From: Methylotenera sp.
Lineage (GTDB): Bacteria; Pseudomonadota; Gammaproteobacteria; Burkholderiales; Methylophilaceae
Direction of reading: 5' to 3'
Length of the DNA stretch: 64,000 nucleotides
Assembly (NCBI RefSeq): GCF_029945705.1
Contig: NZ_JAQSDC010000053.1
Coordinates: 20,466 to 84,465 of the forward strand
Below are positions 43,013 to 52,389 of this stretch, piece after piece. A model generated the notes under the pieces. That model worked only from the letters and a program-made list of their open reading frames with translations. It did no database searches and was not told the DNA's origin. Position numbers and translations under genes: made by a program. Within the stretch, counting starts at the first letter, position 1, and each line of letters starts with the position of its first letter.

Positions 43013-45904
43013 TTAAAAGCTATTTTTATGCTTTTTCAACTTGGTTTTTTGCTTTGGTTTTTCTACAGGCAACAAACTGGTGAGCTGCTGATAACGCTCA
43101 AACAAAAACGCTACGCGTGCGGCATCGGTATTGGCGCCTTTGTAGCCATAAGCGGTATCTACGGCTTTATCTAAGGCTTGATGCGCTTTAAGTAAATTAG
43201 CAGGCATGGTCAGTGGGTCGTATAAATCGGCTAATGAAGCATTGCTATGTTCAGCACGAGCATCTAAAACCGCTTGAGCACAAACCTCTATTGCTTTGTA
43301 GGAGCGGCTTGCAGCCGCGAACCTTTTATGTTGCAAGCCGTCGGTTCGCGGCTGCAACCCGCTCCTACTTTCAGGCCATGGGAAGTTGTTATAAGTGATT
43401 TTTGCAGAATATTGATAATCGCTTTTCATGCGTCCACAAGTTGTTCGCGTCCAAGCCATGTGCATGTTGCTAGTAATTACGCCAAACTCAAATAAACTGG
43501 CGTTAGGGATTGTTTGTAATTTATCACCAGCAATTAAATCGGTGCTAGCGTAGGCAATTGGAATATAAACTCGCCTTTCAGATGAAACCCTAGGCAAAGC
43601 CAAATAGTTAGTTTTTGGCTGACGAATTTTCTGAAATAAGGTTGATTTAGCTGAGTCAGCTCTTGTTGTTGCATCGGTGCTTGCTAAGCGCATCGCCTTT
43701 ACCCCCTCTATGCGCTTTATCACTTCAGGCATGGCGCGTAAAGTTTGTGGCGGACAATCAACCAACCACAAACAATAACGCGCTACGCCGTTAATAAACT
43801 CATCACCCATCGCAAAAGGCTTAATCCATTCGGCTGCTTGCGGTTCATTAGCAATTAAATCTGATTTTTCTTGTTCTGACATAATCAAATTGCCACCATC
43901 AGTTGGCTTGCTACCATTTACCATCGGCGATACACGGCAAATCGGCGTGGTGCGCGGCATCATTACTAAGTTTGGTGCATCCGCCAAATATGGATTGATA
44001 TTACCAACCTTAACCGCATGCGGCTGACCCTTAATATCTTCATATTCATAAATGGTTTTATCCGCCACCTCTTGCAAACCAAATCCTATAATCACACAAT
44101 GTACAGCAGCCTTGCCGCGCGCTTCGTTATTCCAGCTAAACGTGCGATGGGCAAAATGAATCTTAATGCCTTGCGCCAACATCCAACCCCACAACACCCC
44201 AACTTGCTCGCCTTGGGTAATGCTGTTGGTAGATACAAATGCCGCACGAATAGTAGGAGCGACGCCCTCGTCGCGAACACCGTTAATCGCGACGAGGGCG
44301 TCGCTCCTACCCAAAGCCACATACCGCGCCGCTTTAATATACCAAGCCGCCACAAAATCCAGCAAGCCTGCGTTTTTAATATCCTCACACACCAATTGCA
44401 TATCAGCTTTTTGTTCAGCCGATTGATTACTTTTACCCAAAAACGGCGGATTACCCAACACATAACTACAGCGCTCTGCGGGTAGCACGCTTTGCCAATC
44501 GGTTTGTAGGGCGTTTCCACACACAATATGCAGCGTGGCTTTTAGCGGTATGCGTGCAAAATATTGACCAAATTCTTCTGAAATTTTCATGTTCATTTGG
44601 TGGTCAGTAAGCCATAGCGCGACTTGGGCAATTTGTGCGGGAAACTCCTCAATCTCTATACCGTAAAACTGATCCACATCGATATTAATCAGCGCTTGCA
44701 CATCCATGACCAATTGCCCTGTTTTATGAATAGCGCGAAGTACTTCAAGCTCTAGTAGCCTTAACTCTCGGTAAGTAATCACCAAAAAGTTGCCGCAACC
44801 ACAAGCAGGATCAAAAAAGGTGAGGGTACGTAGCCTTTGGTGAAACTCTGCTAAGCGGTTTTTATTACCTTTAACTTTTTCAAATTCTGCCCATAGCGCA
44901 TCTAAAAACAGTGGTTTGATGAGCTTAAGAATATTCTCCTCACTGGTGTAATGTGCGCCTAAATTGCGCCGCACATCAGCATCCATAATGCTTTGAAACA
45001 GGCTGCCGAAAATGGCAGGGGAGATAATGCTCCAATCCAAGGCGCACAAATCTAGTAATGCTTCACGCATTTTGCTATCAAACTGAGCGGGTGGTAGCGG
45101 CTCTTCAAACAGCTTGCCATTTACGTATGGAAAAGCATTTAAACTTTCATCTAAATTGCTCAAGCGCTTATTTGGCGGTGTATTAAGGACATAAAACAGA
45201 CTATTGATATGGTGCGCTAAATCGCTGCCATCGGTATTGGTTTTGGTTTCGATGTAATCTTGAAAAATGCGTTTTTCAAAAATAGTGGTGTCTTCTGCAA
45301 ACAAACAAAATAGTAGGCGCACCAAATATAGCTCGAGCGCATGACCATCATAACCCACGGCTTTAAGCGCATCGTGTAGCTTGCCCATGCGTTCTGCCGC
45401 TTTAATATTAATGGGATCTTGCGCTTTAATAATTTGGGTTTGATAGCCTGCAATAAACCCGAACTGTTTTACGTTTTGGTAAAGTTCTTTTAGGGTAAAT
45501 TCCACAACAGTTTGGGCGGTTAAATCATGCAGCTGAAAGCGCTGAAAATCACACACTAATACATAACGCGGTAAGTCGCGCTCTTGTATGCCAGAGAAAT
45601 AATCAATAGCTTGCGAGTATGCGCGGGTTAGATCTTTACCTTTAGACTTCATTTCAACCAACAAAATACCTGGCCAAAATAAATCTACAAAGCCTTGCTT
45701 GGCTTTATTATCACTGTCACGATTCTGCCCGCCAAACTTTTTAACCGCATGCTCAAAACTTGCCACGCGCTTATTGTTGATGCCAAATATCTCAAAAAAG
45801 TCGATTAAAAATGGTTTTGCTTGGCTATCTTCATTGGCCGCATCTGCCCAATGTTTAGAAAAAGCATTCGCGCGAGTTTTAATTTCGTTCCATGAAAGTG
45901 GCAT
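43013..45904 (-). CDS. MmeI-like type IIG/IIL restriction-modification enzyme
   Basis: 963 residues, longer than MmeI (~919). One polypeptide cuts and methylates. N-terminal nuclease: D74, E84 and K86 (FVDLFWPGILLVEMKSK) have the same spacing as the catalytic D70/E80/K82 of MmeI. Methyltransferase: motif I FFDPACGCGNFL near residue 365, and the adenine-methylation motif IV NPPFLGKS near 485. The target-recognition and helical C-terminal region follows. Two palindromic repeat elements lie in frame within the gene, adding residues at about 531-551 (LGRSDALVAINGVRDEGVAP) and 845-869 (RSGLQPRTDGLQHKRFAA). These interrupt otherwise normal family sequence. No separate restriction or specificity gene is adjacent. 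Whether the enzyme is still active is open. Confidence 0.9.
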   Translation of the reverse strand: MPLSWNEIKTRANAFSKHWADAANEDSQAKPFLIDFFEIFGINNKRVASFEHAVKKFGGQNRDSDNKAKQGFVDLFWPGILLVEMKSKGKDLTRAYSQAIDYFSGIQERDLPRYVLVCDFQRFQLHDLTAQTVVEFTLKELYQNVKQFGFIAGYQTQIIKAQDPINIKAAERMGKLHDALKAVGYDGHALELYLVRLLFCLFAEDTTIFEKRIFQDYIETKTNTDGSDLAHHINSLFYVLNTPPNKRLSNLDESLNAFPYVNGKLFEEPLPPAQFDSKMREALLDLCALDWSIISPAIFGSLFQSIMDADVRRNLGAHYTSEENILKLIKPLFLDALWAEFEKVKGNKNRLAEFHQRLRTLTFFDPACGCGNFLVITYRELRLLELEVLRAIHKTGQLVMDVQALINIDVDQFYGIEIEEFPAQIAQVALWLTDHQMNMKISEEFGQYFARIPLKATLHIVCGNALQTDWQSVLPAERCSYVLGNPPFLGKSNQSAEQKADMQLVCEDIKNAGLLDFVAAWYIKAARYVALGRSDALVAINGVRDEGVAPTIRAAFVSTNSITQGEQVGVLWGWMLAQGIKIHFAHRTFSWNNEARGKAAVHCVIIGFGLQEVADKTIYEYEDIKGQPHAVKVGNINPYLADAPNLVMMPRTTPICRVSPMVNGSKPTDGGNLIMSEQEKSDLIANEPQAAEWIKPFAMGDEFINGVARYCLWLVDCPPQTLRAMPEVIKRIEGVKAMRLASTDATTRADSAKSTLFQKIRQPKTNYLALPRVSSERRVYIPIAYASTDLIAGDKLQTIPNASLFEFGVITSNMHMAWTRTTCGRMKSDYQYSAKITYNNFPWPESRSGLQPRTDGLQHKRFAAASRSYKAIEVCAQAVLDARAEHSNASLADLYDPLTMPANLLKAHQALDKAVDTAYGYKGANTDAARVAFLFERYQQLTSLLPVEKPKQKTKLKKHKNSF
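43298..43368. repeat. REP-like palindrome inside the MmeI-like gene, C-terminal copy
   Basis: Two 26-base arms (43298-43323 and 43343-43368) are complementary with one mismatch and enclose 19 bases. The outer end is GTAGGAGCGGCTTGCAGC. It reads through in frame. The GTAGGAGCG start is shared with the copy at 44253-44310 and resembles known pseudomonad REP sequences. Confidence 0.85.
44253..44310. repeat. REP-like palindrome inside the MmeI-like gene, central copy
   Basis: Perfect 24-base arms (44253-44276 and 44287-44310) enclose 10 bases; the outer end is GTAGGAGCGACGCCCTCG. It lies between methyltransferase motif IV and the downstream FVSTNSITQGEQ motif and is read through in frame. Confidence 0.9.
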
Positions 45905-46002
45905 TTTTTTTGACTTATTGTTTTTTTATAGTTGATTGAAAGTATACACCGCGGCTTTGTTACGCGCCGTGTTGCTTGCTGTTGTGGTCGTATAAAAATG
46001 AT

Positions 46003-46018
46003 TGTTTCACGTGAAACA
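46003..46018. promoter_or_regulatory. parS site 2 (ParB binding)
   Basis: TGTTTCACGTGAAACA, an exact parS match. It lies in the 249-base gap between the MmeI-like gene and the DUF1508 gene, about 6 kb from the presumed origin. Not part of a larger hairpin. Confidence 0.95.
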
Positions 46019-46153
46019 CAAAAATTAACATCTACGTTTGACAATTAAAGAGCAAAGGTATTGACGAGTGCGTGATTGCACGCCTATAGTATGGCAAGCG
46101 TATTTGTGCAAATACCACGGCGCTTTCACCGAACAAATATTGAGGAGAACTGT

Positions 46154-46489
46154 ATGGCGGGTAAATTCGAATTAAAAACAGCAAAAAGCGGACAATTCCA
46201 TTTCAATCTATTGGCTGGTAATGGCCAAATTATCATGCAAAGTGAAATGTATGAAAGCAAAGCAAGTGCATTAAATGGTATTGCTTCAATACAAAAGAAC
46301 GCTTCAGACGATGCACGTTATGATCGCTTAGTTTCAAAATCTGAAAAACCATACTTCGTACTTAAAGCTGGCAACCATCAAGTAATTGGTCAAAGCCAAA
46401 TGTACGAAAGCGAAGCTGGCCGCGATAATGGTATTGAGTCTGTGAAGAAAAATGCCCCAGAAGCAACGGTTGATGACCAAACTGCTTAA
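46154..46489 (+). CDS. DUF1508 (YegP-like) protein
   Basis: 111 residues from the ATG at 46154, preceded by GAGGAG; the frame extends upstream without another ribosome site. It consists of two tandem DUF1508 repeats of about 48 residues: GKFELKTAKSGQFHFNLLAG ... SEMYESKASALNGIASIQKNA and YFVLKAGNHQVIGQSQMYES ... GIESVKKNA. E. coli YegP has the same two-repeat form. Function is not established; the repeats form a small beta-rich dimer. A bidirectional terminator follows. Confidence 0.92.
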   Translation: MAGKFELKTAKSGQFHFNLLAGNGQIIMQSEMYESKASALNGIASIQKNASDDARYDRLVSKSEKPYFVLKAGNHQVIGQSQMYESEAGRDNGIESVKKNAPEATVDDQTA

Positions 46490-46510
46490 GTTTTAATTCT
46501 TGCTAATAAT

Positions 46511-46541
46511 AAAAAAGGCGCTTAAAGCGCCTTTTTTATTA
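46511..46541. terminator. Bidirectional intrinsic terminator
   Basis: AAAAAAGGCGCTT pairs with AAGCGCCTTTTTT around a minimal loop, with A-runs on one side and T-runs on the other. It serves the converging DUF1508 gene and mnmE. Confidence 0.88.
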
Positions 46542-47903
46542 TTACTTTCCAATACAGAATTTACTAAAAATTTCACCGAGCAAGTCATCTGGTGTAAACT
46601 CACCCGTAATGCTACTCAGCGCCTCTTGTGAAATTCTTAACTCTTCAGCAACTAACTCAGCTGAGTTAATTTGTTCGCTAGCCAACTGCAAATGTGCCTG
46701 CACTTGAATTAAGGCATCCAAATGTCTGGCGCGTGCCATAAAAACACCTTCAGAATTATTTTCATAACCCGCCAGTTTTAATAACTCAATTTTTAATAAA
46801 TCCATTCCAAGGCCAGTTTTAGCTGAAAGGTAAATGTGCGTTGTACTTTCATTTTCTTGCACAATTTCTTTCACTTGAGCCATTTGGTCGGAGGCATCAA
46901 TTTTATTATGCACCCAAATTTTGCGAATTTCTCGCGGCAAGCGGGCTAAAATCGATTCTTCAGTTGTCGTGATACCATGAGCTGCATCTATCAATAATAA
47001 TGCGATATTGGCGCTTTGTGCGGCTCGCCAAGTTCGCTCAATGCCGAATTTTTCTACTTCATCGTCTGTTTCACGTAAGCCAGCAGTGTCAATCACATGC
47101 AAAGGTACGCCATTTATTTGAATGGCATTTTTGATGGTGTCACGAGTTGTACCTGCAATTGAGGTGACAATGGCAATTTCTTCACCTGCGAGCTGATTCA
47201 TCAAACTAGATTTCCCAACATTGGGTTGGCCAACCAAAACGACATTAATACCTTCACGCAATAAACTACCTTGCTTAGCTTTTGCAAAGACCGAATTTAA
47301 CTCTACGATAATTGCAGCTAATTTATCTGCTACGCGACCTTGTGTAATAAAATCAATTTCCTCTTCAGGAAAATCTAAGCACGCTTCAACAAACATGCGC
47401 AAATCGATGAGTTTTAAAAGTAGGGTATTGATGCGCTGCGAGAATTCACCCGATAAAGAGCGAACAGCACTTTTAGCGGCTTCAGCCGTAGCGGCATTAA
47501 TCACATCGGCTACAGCTTCGGCTTGCGCTAAATCTATTTTGTCGTTGAGATATGCTCGGCGGGTAAACTCACCTGGCTCTGCTTGACGTGCGCCCAACTC
47601 AATGCAGCGCGCCAGCAAAATCTGCATCAATGCAGTCCCGCCATGGGCTTGAAGCTCCAACACGTCTTCGCCTGTGTAAGAATGTGGATTAGGGTAAAAA
47701 ATGGCAATGCCACGATCAATTAAATCACCGTTGGCTTGTTTAAAATCTAGATAAGCAGCATAACGTGCAGCGGGGCAGTGCCCTAGAACTCCGGTCGCTA
47801 TTGAGTTTGCGGCTGGGCCTGATACTCTTACAACACCAATACCACCAGCACCACTGGCAGTGGCGATGGCGGCAATGGTGTCTAGTGGTTTAGTGCTTGC
47901 CAC
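46542..47903 (-). CDS. mnmE: tRNA modification GTPase MnmE
   Basis: 453 residues. The partner of MnmG in making cmnm5U34. The N-terminal tetrahydrofolate-binding domain ([22 protein letters not shown]) is followed by a helical domain with an inserted G domain ([14 protein letters not shown] near 225, [13 protein letters not shown] near 270), and the C-terminal motif CIGK. The gene starts 14 bases inside yidC. Confidence 0.97.
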   Translation of the reverse strand: MASTKPLDTIAAIATASGAGGIGVVRVSGPAANSIATGVLGHCPAARYAAYLDFKQANGDLIDRGIAIFYPNPHSYTGEDVLELQAHGGTALMQILLARCIELGARQAEPGEFTRRAYLNDKIDLAQAEAVADVINAATAEAAKSAVRSLSGEFSQRINTLLLKLIDLRMFVEACLDFPEEEIDFITQGRVADKLAAIIVELNSVFAKAKQGSLLREGINVVLVGQPNVGKSSLMNQLAGEEIAIVTSIAGTTRDTIKNAIQINGVPLHVIDTAGLRETDDEVEKFGIERTWRAAQSANIALLLIDAAHGITTTEESILARLPREIRKIWVHNKIDASDQMAQVKEIVQENESTTHIYLSAKTGLGMDLLKIELLKLAGYENNSEGVFMARARHLDALIQVQAHLQLASEQINSAELVAEELRISQEALSSITGEFTPDDLLGEIFSKFCIGK

Positions 47904-49521
47904 CTGACTTTTTCAATAACGCAGCGGCATGAATTGATTTATTCACATACCATTGTTGCCAGATTGAGATAATGTTATTCACCACCCAGTACAACACCAA
48001 ACCAGCAGGGAAGAAGAAGAAGAATACGCTGAATATCACAGGCATCCATGTCATTACTTTAGCTTGAATCGGATCTGTTGGTTTAGGGTTGAGCTTAGTT
48101 TGAATAATCATAGAAATACCCATGATTATTGGCAAAATGTAGTAAGGATCAACCGCTGAAAGATCTTGAATCCAACCAAAGAATGGTGCGTGGCGTAGTT
48201 CAATTGAACCTAGCAACATCCAGTACAGTGAAATAAACACCGGAATTTGAATCAAAATTGGCAAGCAACCACTCATAGGATTGATTTTCTCTGTTTTATA
48301 GAGCTCCATCATCGCTTGCTGCATTTTTTGGCGGTCATCACCAAACTTTTGTTTCATTGATTCTAAACGTGGTGCCAACTCACGCATCTGCGCCATTGAG
48401 CGATAACTTTTTGCTGATAGCGGATAGAAAGCTGCTTTAATCAACAATGTAAGTAAAATAATAGCTACGCCCCAGTTGTGTACCAAGCCGTGAATAAGTG
48501 ATAACACCCAAAACAACGGTGAAGCCACCATTTTCAACCAGCCGTAATCTACGGTGTATTCTAAGCCTGGAGCGGTTTCTACTAAATCTTTCTTAGTTTG
48601 TGGACCAGAGAACAAACGTGCTGGAACAGATAAACTTGCGCCTGGTGCAATAGTACTTAATGTACTTTTTGAACCGATTCTATACATATGCTCGTTAAGC
48701 TTTTCTGTATAAAACTCGCGTGCTAAGCCATCTTTAGGAATCCATGCACTCACAAAGTAATGCTGCAACAAACCTACCCAGCCATCGCTTGAGGTCACTT
48801 TAAGCGGTTCTTTAGCCATATCTTTAAAAGCAAGTTTTTTGAATTTAGTCGCTTCAGTATAGTAAGTACCGCCAGTAAAGGTTGGCATCAGCTTAGAGCC
48901 TTGATTTGACTCGTTATCATGCACGATTTGGTAGTAAACCACTGGTGTAATGGCCGTCGCAGAGCCATTCTTGATTTCGTAGTTCACATCAATCGCATAT
49001 TTATTACGATGGAATGTGTACACTTTATCCACAGTAACGCCATCGCTACCAGCCCAGCTTAAACGCACCTCTAAAGTATCTTTTCCTTCTTGCATTTGAT
49101 AAGTGCTTTCAGCAGAGGTAAACACTGCTTTATGTGAAGGTAAATCTGCACCAATTAAACCTGTTTGCGCAACATAAGTCATTGGCTTTGCCGCATCATC
49201 CAACAACACAAAGTTGGTTTGAACGTTATCTGAGGCACGATGCTTCAACAACTCTAATCTACGTAAGTCGCCGCCTGTGGTTTCAATATCAGCTTTATAT
49301 AGATCTGTAGTAACACTAATACGTTGCCCCGCTGAAAGTTTAAAATCACTATCTACAGCAACATTTCCAGCCACAGCTGCTGTGCCGCTTGCTGTACCAG
49401 CTACATTTTGACTGCTTTGTTGCACCACTTCAACTGGTGCATGTTGGCGCTGCCAAGCATCCCACAACATCAAAATTGACATTGAAAATATAACAAACAG
49501 AACTAAACGTTTTGTATCCAT
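47890..49521 (-). CDS. yidC: Membrane protein insertase YidC
   Basis: 543 residues, the long gram-negative form. N-terminal signal-anchor helix ([19 protein letters not shown]), a large periplasmic beta-sandwich domain (about 60-340), then five core helices. The positively charged groove helix region is [36 protein letters not shown], and the last helices contain [20 protein letters not shown]. Inserts proteins alone or with SecYEG. Part of the conserved rpmH-rnpA-yidD-yidC-mnmE cluster. Confidence 0.97.
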   Translation of the reverse strand: MDTKRLVLFVIFSMSILMLWDAWQRQHAPVEVVQQSSQNVAGTASGTAAVAGNVAVDSDFKLSAGQRISVTTDLYKADIETTGGDLRRLELLKHRASDNVQTNFVLLDDAAKPMTYVAQTGLIGADLPSHKAVFTSAESTYQMQEGKDTLEVRLSWAGSDGVTVDKVYTFHRNKYAIDVNYEIKNGSATAITPVVYYQIVHDNESNQGSKLMPTFTGGTYYTEATKFKKLAFKDMAKEPLKVTSSDGWVGLLQHYFVSAWIPKDGLAREFYTEKLNEHMYRIGSKSTLSTIAPGASLSVPARLFSGPQTKKDLVETAPGLEYTVDYGWLKMVASPLFWVLSLIHGLVHNWGVAIILLTLLIKAAFYPLSAKSYRSMAQMRELAPRLESMKQKFGDDRQKMQQAMMELYKTEKINPMSGCLPILIQIPVFISLYWMLLGSIELRHAPFFGWIQDLSAVDPYYILPIIMGISMIIQTKLNPKPTDPIQAKVMTWMPVIFSVFFFFFPAGLVLYWVVNNIISIWQQWYVNKSIHAAALLKKSGGKH

Positions 49522-49556
49522 GATTTTTAGGGCAATCTTATAAAGTTTTTGAAATG

Positions 49557-49766
49557 TTAAGGAATTGGATCATGCCCACCGACATGCCAAGGATGGCAAC
49601 GCAACAAGCGACGTAGTGTGTAATAACTACCAACAATCGCACCATGCTTATTAATAGCTTCTATTGAGTAGTGTGAGCAAGTAGGGTAAAAACGACATTG
49701 CTGGCCAAAGAATGGACTAAGCAATACTTGGTAAGCTTTAATCAACCATATCAGTATACGCGCCAT
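49557..49766 (-). CDS. yidD: Membrane protein insertion efficiency factor YidD
   Basis: 69 residues from the ATG at 49766 (MARILIWLIKAYQVLLSPFFGQQCRFYPTCSHYS); a GTG four codons upstream is also possible. Small peripheral membrane protein with an amphipathic N-terminus and the family cysteines C-x5-C (CRFYPTC). Thought to assist YidC-dependent insertion. It lies between rnpA and yidC. Confidence 0.9.
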   Translation of the reverse strand: MARILIWLIKAYQVLLSPFFGQQCRFYPTCSHYSIEAINKHGAIVGSYYTLRRLLRCHPWHVGGHDPIP

Positions 49767-49784
49767 TATGTTTATCACTAATTA

Positions 49785-50192
49785 TTACAGGCTATCATTT
49801 GCTTGTGTCATTACTTGCGAACTCTTTTGTTGACTTAAAATAACACGTTGGTTTAATTTATTAATAAGTAAATCAAACTCTTGTTTTATTTGAATAAAAT
49901 CTACTTTATCAAACTTTTTTTGTACTCTTATAATTAAGTCAACATGGCAAATATCATGCTGATTTAATCTAAAGAACTCGCGCAAAACTCGACGCATATA
50001 ATTTCTACTTACCGCTAATTTAGCTGTTTTTTTTCCTACAACTAAACCTAAACGCGCACGTTGAAAATCATTTGGTTGATAGTGCATGACCAAATACTTC
50101 AAAGAAAAACGTTTGCGGAAATTAAAAACGGATGAAAAATCATCCGTTTTAATCATCTTGGCTTGCTTAACAAGCCTATATGTTTGCACCAT
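49785..50192 (-). CDS. rnpA: Ribonuclease P protein component
   Basis: 135 residues. Protein subunit of RNase P, which matures tRNA 5' ends. The conserved RNR-type motif appears as KLAVSRNYMRRVLREFFRL, after GLVVGKKTAK. The C-terminal tail is longer than usual, Gln/Ser-rich and unlikely to be structured. It lies about 105 bases downstream of rpmH, with a hairpin between. Confidence 0.93.
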   Translation of the reverse strand: MVQTYRLVKQAKMIKTDDFSSVFNFRKRFSLKYLVMHYQPNDFQRARLGLVVGKKTAKLAVSRNYMRRVLREFFRLNQHDICHVDLIIRVQKKFDKVDFIQIKQEFDLLINKLNQRVILSQQKSSQVMTQANDSL

Positions 50193-50276
50193 TATTTTTT
50201 AACTGCTTTAGTAATACTGTAATTAAAAATTACTGCGATTAAAACTAACGCTAATAATGTTGCGATGTAATATAAA

Positions 50277-50294
50277 AGTCCTAACGGACTTTAA
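50277..50294 (-). terminator. Hairpin between rpmH and rnpA
   Basis: The stem AAAGTCC / GGACTTT has a four-base loop and is followed on the minus strand by TATATT. It begins just after the rpmH stop. Because the T-run is poor it is more likely a partial terminator or processing site, lowering rnpA relative to rpmH. Confidence 0.45.
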
Positions 50295-50296
50295 AA

Positions 50297-50431
50297 TTAC
50301 AGACCTAAACGTTTACGACCTTTAGCGCGACGAGCTGCAATAACAGCACGGCCACCTTTAGTAGCCATACGAACTAAAAAGCCATGCGTACGAGCGCGAC
50401 GTGTTTTTGAAGGTTGATAAGTACGTTTCAT
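50297..50431 (-). CDS. rpmH: 50S ribosomal protein L34
   Basis: 44 residues: [20 protein letters not shown] and so on to KGRKRLGL, an exact match to the L34 pattern. GGAG lies eight bases before the ATG. First gene of the minus-strand origin cluster. Confidence 0.98.
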   Translation of the reverse strand: MKRTYQPSKTRRARTHGFLVRMATKGGRAVIAARRAKGRKRLGL

Positions 50432-50468
50432 GTAATTCTCCAGCGAGCGAAATGCTATAAAGGGCGCT

Positions 50469-50498
50469 ATTAGACACGATAACCACCTATTTTGTCAA
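50469..50498 (-). promoter_or_regulatory. Candidate sigma-70 promoter of rpmH
   Basis: On the minus strand a perfect TTGACA (-35; complement of 50493-50498) is followed after 18 bases by TCTAAT (-10; complement of 50469-50474), about 38 bases before the rpmH start. Confidence 0.65.
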
Positions 50499-50531
50499 CG
50501 TTTATTTAGTTTTGTAAAGATTGTATTTGCC

Positions 50532-50540
50532 TGTGGATAA
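50532..50540 (-). promoter_or_regulatory. DnaA box in the rpmH-dnaA gap
   Basis: TTATCCACA on the minus strand, an exact DnaA-box consensus, in the AT-rich 260-base region between the divergent rpmH and dnaA genes. It could serve dnaA autoregulation or be a part of a bipartite origin. Confidence 0.75.
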
Positions 50541-50691
50541 GTTAACATAAACCAGCTAAAATGTATTTGATAAACTGTCTGAATTTAATGATGAAATTAT
50601 ATTATTAATGATAATAAAAACAAATAGTTAACAATTAATTATTGCAAGAATGATTGTTCTGCAAACTAAATACCTAGGTAAATCACGATAG

Positions 50692-52107
50692 ATGGAAAAT
50701 TTCTGGCCAACTTGTCTCAGTCGTTTTGAACAAGAGCTCTCAACGCAACAATTTAATACTTGGATTAAACCTCTACACGCAGAAGTAGATGGTAATGCAG
50801 TGCGCTTGGTTGCGCCCAATCGATTTGTGATGCAGTGGGTAAAAGAGCGTTTTCTTAAAAAAATTGAGCAGTTTGCGCATGATTTACAGTTAGCCAATAT
50901 TAAAATTGATTTTGTTATCTCAGATTCGGATCAAAAAAATAACACTGAAAAGGCAACTACAAAATCTACGGCTAAAGTTGAAGTTAGCCATAATATTAAT
51001 TTGATGGAATCAAAAATCAGTCAAATTAGCCAAGCGATTTCAACTTCTAAAAGTATCAATAAAAAAACTAATGAGCCATCTAAAGTGAGCTCAGGCTTAA
51101 ATAGCGCATTTAATTTTGATAATTACGTGACTGGCCGAGCTAACCAATTAGCACGCGCTGCGGCCATACAAGTCGCTGAAAATCCAGGCACTGCATACAA
51201 TCCATTATTTATTTATGGTGGCGTAGGGCTGGGTAAAACGCATTTACTACAAGCGATCGGCAATGAGCTAAAAAAACATAATCCAGATGCGAAAGTTCGT
51301 TATTTGCATGCTGAACGTTATGTCACGGATGTGGTAAAAGCTTATGAACATAAAGCTTTTGATGAGTTTAAGCGCCAATATCACTCTTTAGATTTATTAC
51401 TAATTGATGATATTCAGTTCTTTGCAAAGAAAACACGTACACAAGAAGAATTTTTCTACGCTTTCAACTCATTGATTGAAGCGAAAAAACAAATTGTCAT
51501 TACTTGTGACACTTATCCTAAAGAAATAATTGATGTAGATGAACGCTTACGTACACGTTTTAGCTGGGGTTTAACCGTTGCGGTTGAACCGCCAGAACTT
51601 GAAATGCGTGTGGCTATTCTATTGAAGAAAGCTGAAGCGGTTAATTTAAATCTACCTGAAGATGTCGCTTTTTTCATCGCTAAGCAAATACGCTCTAGCG
51701 TGCGTGAGTTAGAGGGTGCGCTGAACCGTATTATTGCGATGGCTAAATTTACTGGTCACAGTATTGATGTACATTTAGCAAAAGACGCGCTTCGTGATTT
51801 AATAGCTGTGCGTGGTAGGCAAGTAACGATGGAAAATATACAAAAAACCGTCGCTGATTACTACAAAATTAAAGTCGCTGAGATGTATAGCAAGAAGCGT
51901 ACGCGTAATTTTGCACGTCCTAGGCAGATTGCTATGGCTTTATCGCGTGAACTGACTAATCATAGCTTTCCTGAGATTGGTGAGGCATTTGGTGGTAGGC
52001 ACCACACTACGGTAATGCATGCCTGTGATGAAGTGGATTTATTAAGGCAGAATGATCCTACATTTACGCGTGATATTAGTTTTTTAGTACAAGTAATTAG
52101 AGATTAG
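50692..52107 (+). CDS. dnaA: Chromosomal replication initiator DnaA
   Basis: 471 residues. Domain I (about 1-85, MENFWPTCLSRFEQELSTQQFNTWI), a variable Ser/Lys/Asn-rich linker (about 86-135), an AAA+ ATPase domain III (Walker A YGGVGLGKTHLLQAIG near 178, Walker B LLLIDDIQFFAKK), and a C-terminal DNA-binding domain IV with GGRHHTTVMHACDEV. Binds DnaA boxes and opens oriC. The boxes upstream at 50532 and downstream at 52189-52332 fit this role. Confidence 0.98.
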   Translation: MENFWPTCLSRFEQELSTQQFNTWIKPLHAEVDGNAVRLVAPNRFVMQWVKERFLKKIEQFAHDLQLANIKIDFVISDSDQKNNTEKATTKSTAKVEVSHNINLMESKISQISQAISTSKSINKKTNEPSKVSSGLNSAFNFDNYVTGRANQLARAAAIQVAENPGTAYNPLFIYGGVGLGKTHLLQAIGNELKKHNPDAKVRYLHAERYVTDVVKAYEHKAFDEFKRQYHSLDLLLIDDIQFFAKKTRTQEEFFYAFNSLIEAKKQIVITCDTYPKEIIDVDERLRTRFSWGLTVAVEPPELEMRVAILLKKAEAVNLNLPEDVAFFIAKQIRSSVRELEGALNRIIAMAKFTGHSIDVHLAKDALRDLIAVRGRQVTMENIQKTVADYYKIKVAEMYSKKRTRNFARPRQIAMALSRELTNHSFPEIGEAFGGRHHTTVMHACDEVDLLRQNDPTFTRDISFLVQVIRD

Positions 52108-52389
52108 CAATACTATTTAGATTGAATAAAAGTTTATAAATTACGCATATTTATATGTAGTTTATATCAAGTTAAGTTATGAACTTTCTGTGGATAAAAA
52201 TAGGATAAGGTTGTGTATTTGTGAATTGCATTTTTTACTCAACAAATTATCCACAGTAGAATATGTTTTTATCAAGACAAAAAAACTAGCATTAACATGC
52301 TGATTTAATTAAAAAATAATCAGTTATCAACAGAAAATTGCAACATTATTATTGTTATTATTTATATATATATTATTTAGGTTATAAAG
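52108..52389. other. Probable oriC (dnaA-dnaN intergenic region)
   Basis: 282 bases, strongly AT-rich. DnaA-box matches: TTATCCACA at 52247-52255 (plus) and at 52189-52197 (minus strand), and a one-mismatch TTATCAACA at 52324-52332. Between the last box and dnaN lies an AT tract (52340-52380) suitable for unwinding. Co-location with dnaA, dnaN and gyrB supports the origin call. Confidence 0.75.

Noticed and set aside
44018..44526. Overlapping frames of about 140-155 codons inside the MmeI-like gene
   Set aside because: They come from the complementary frames of a conserved domain and of the GC-rich palindrome; no independent support.
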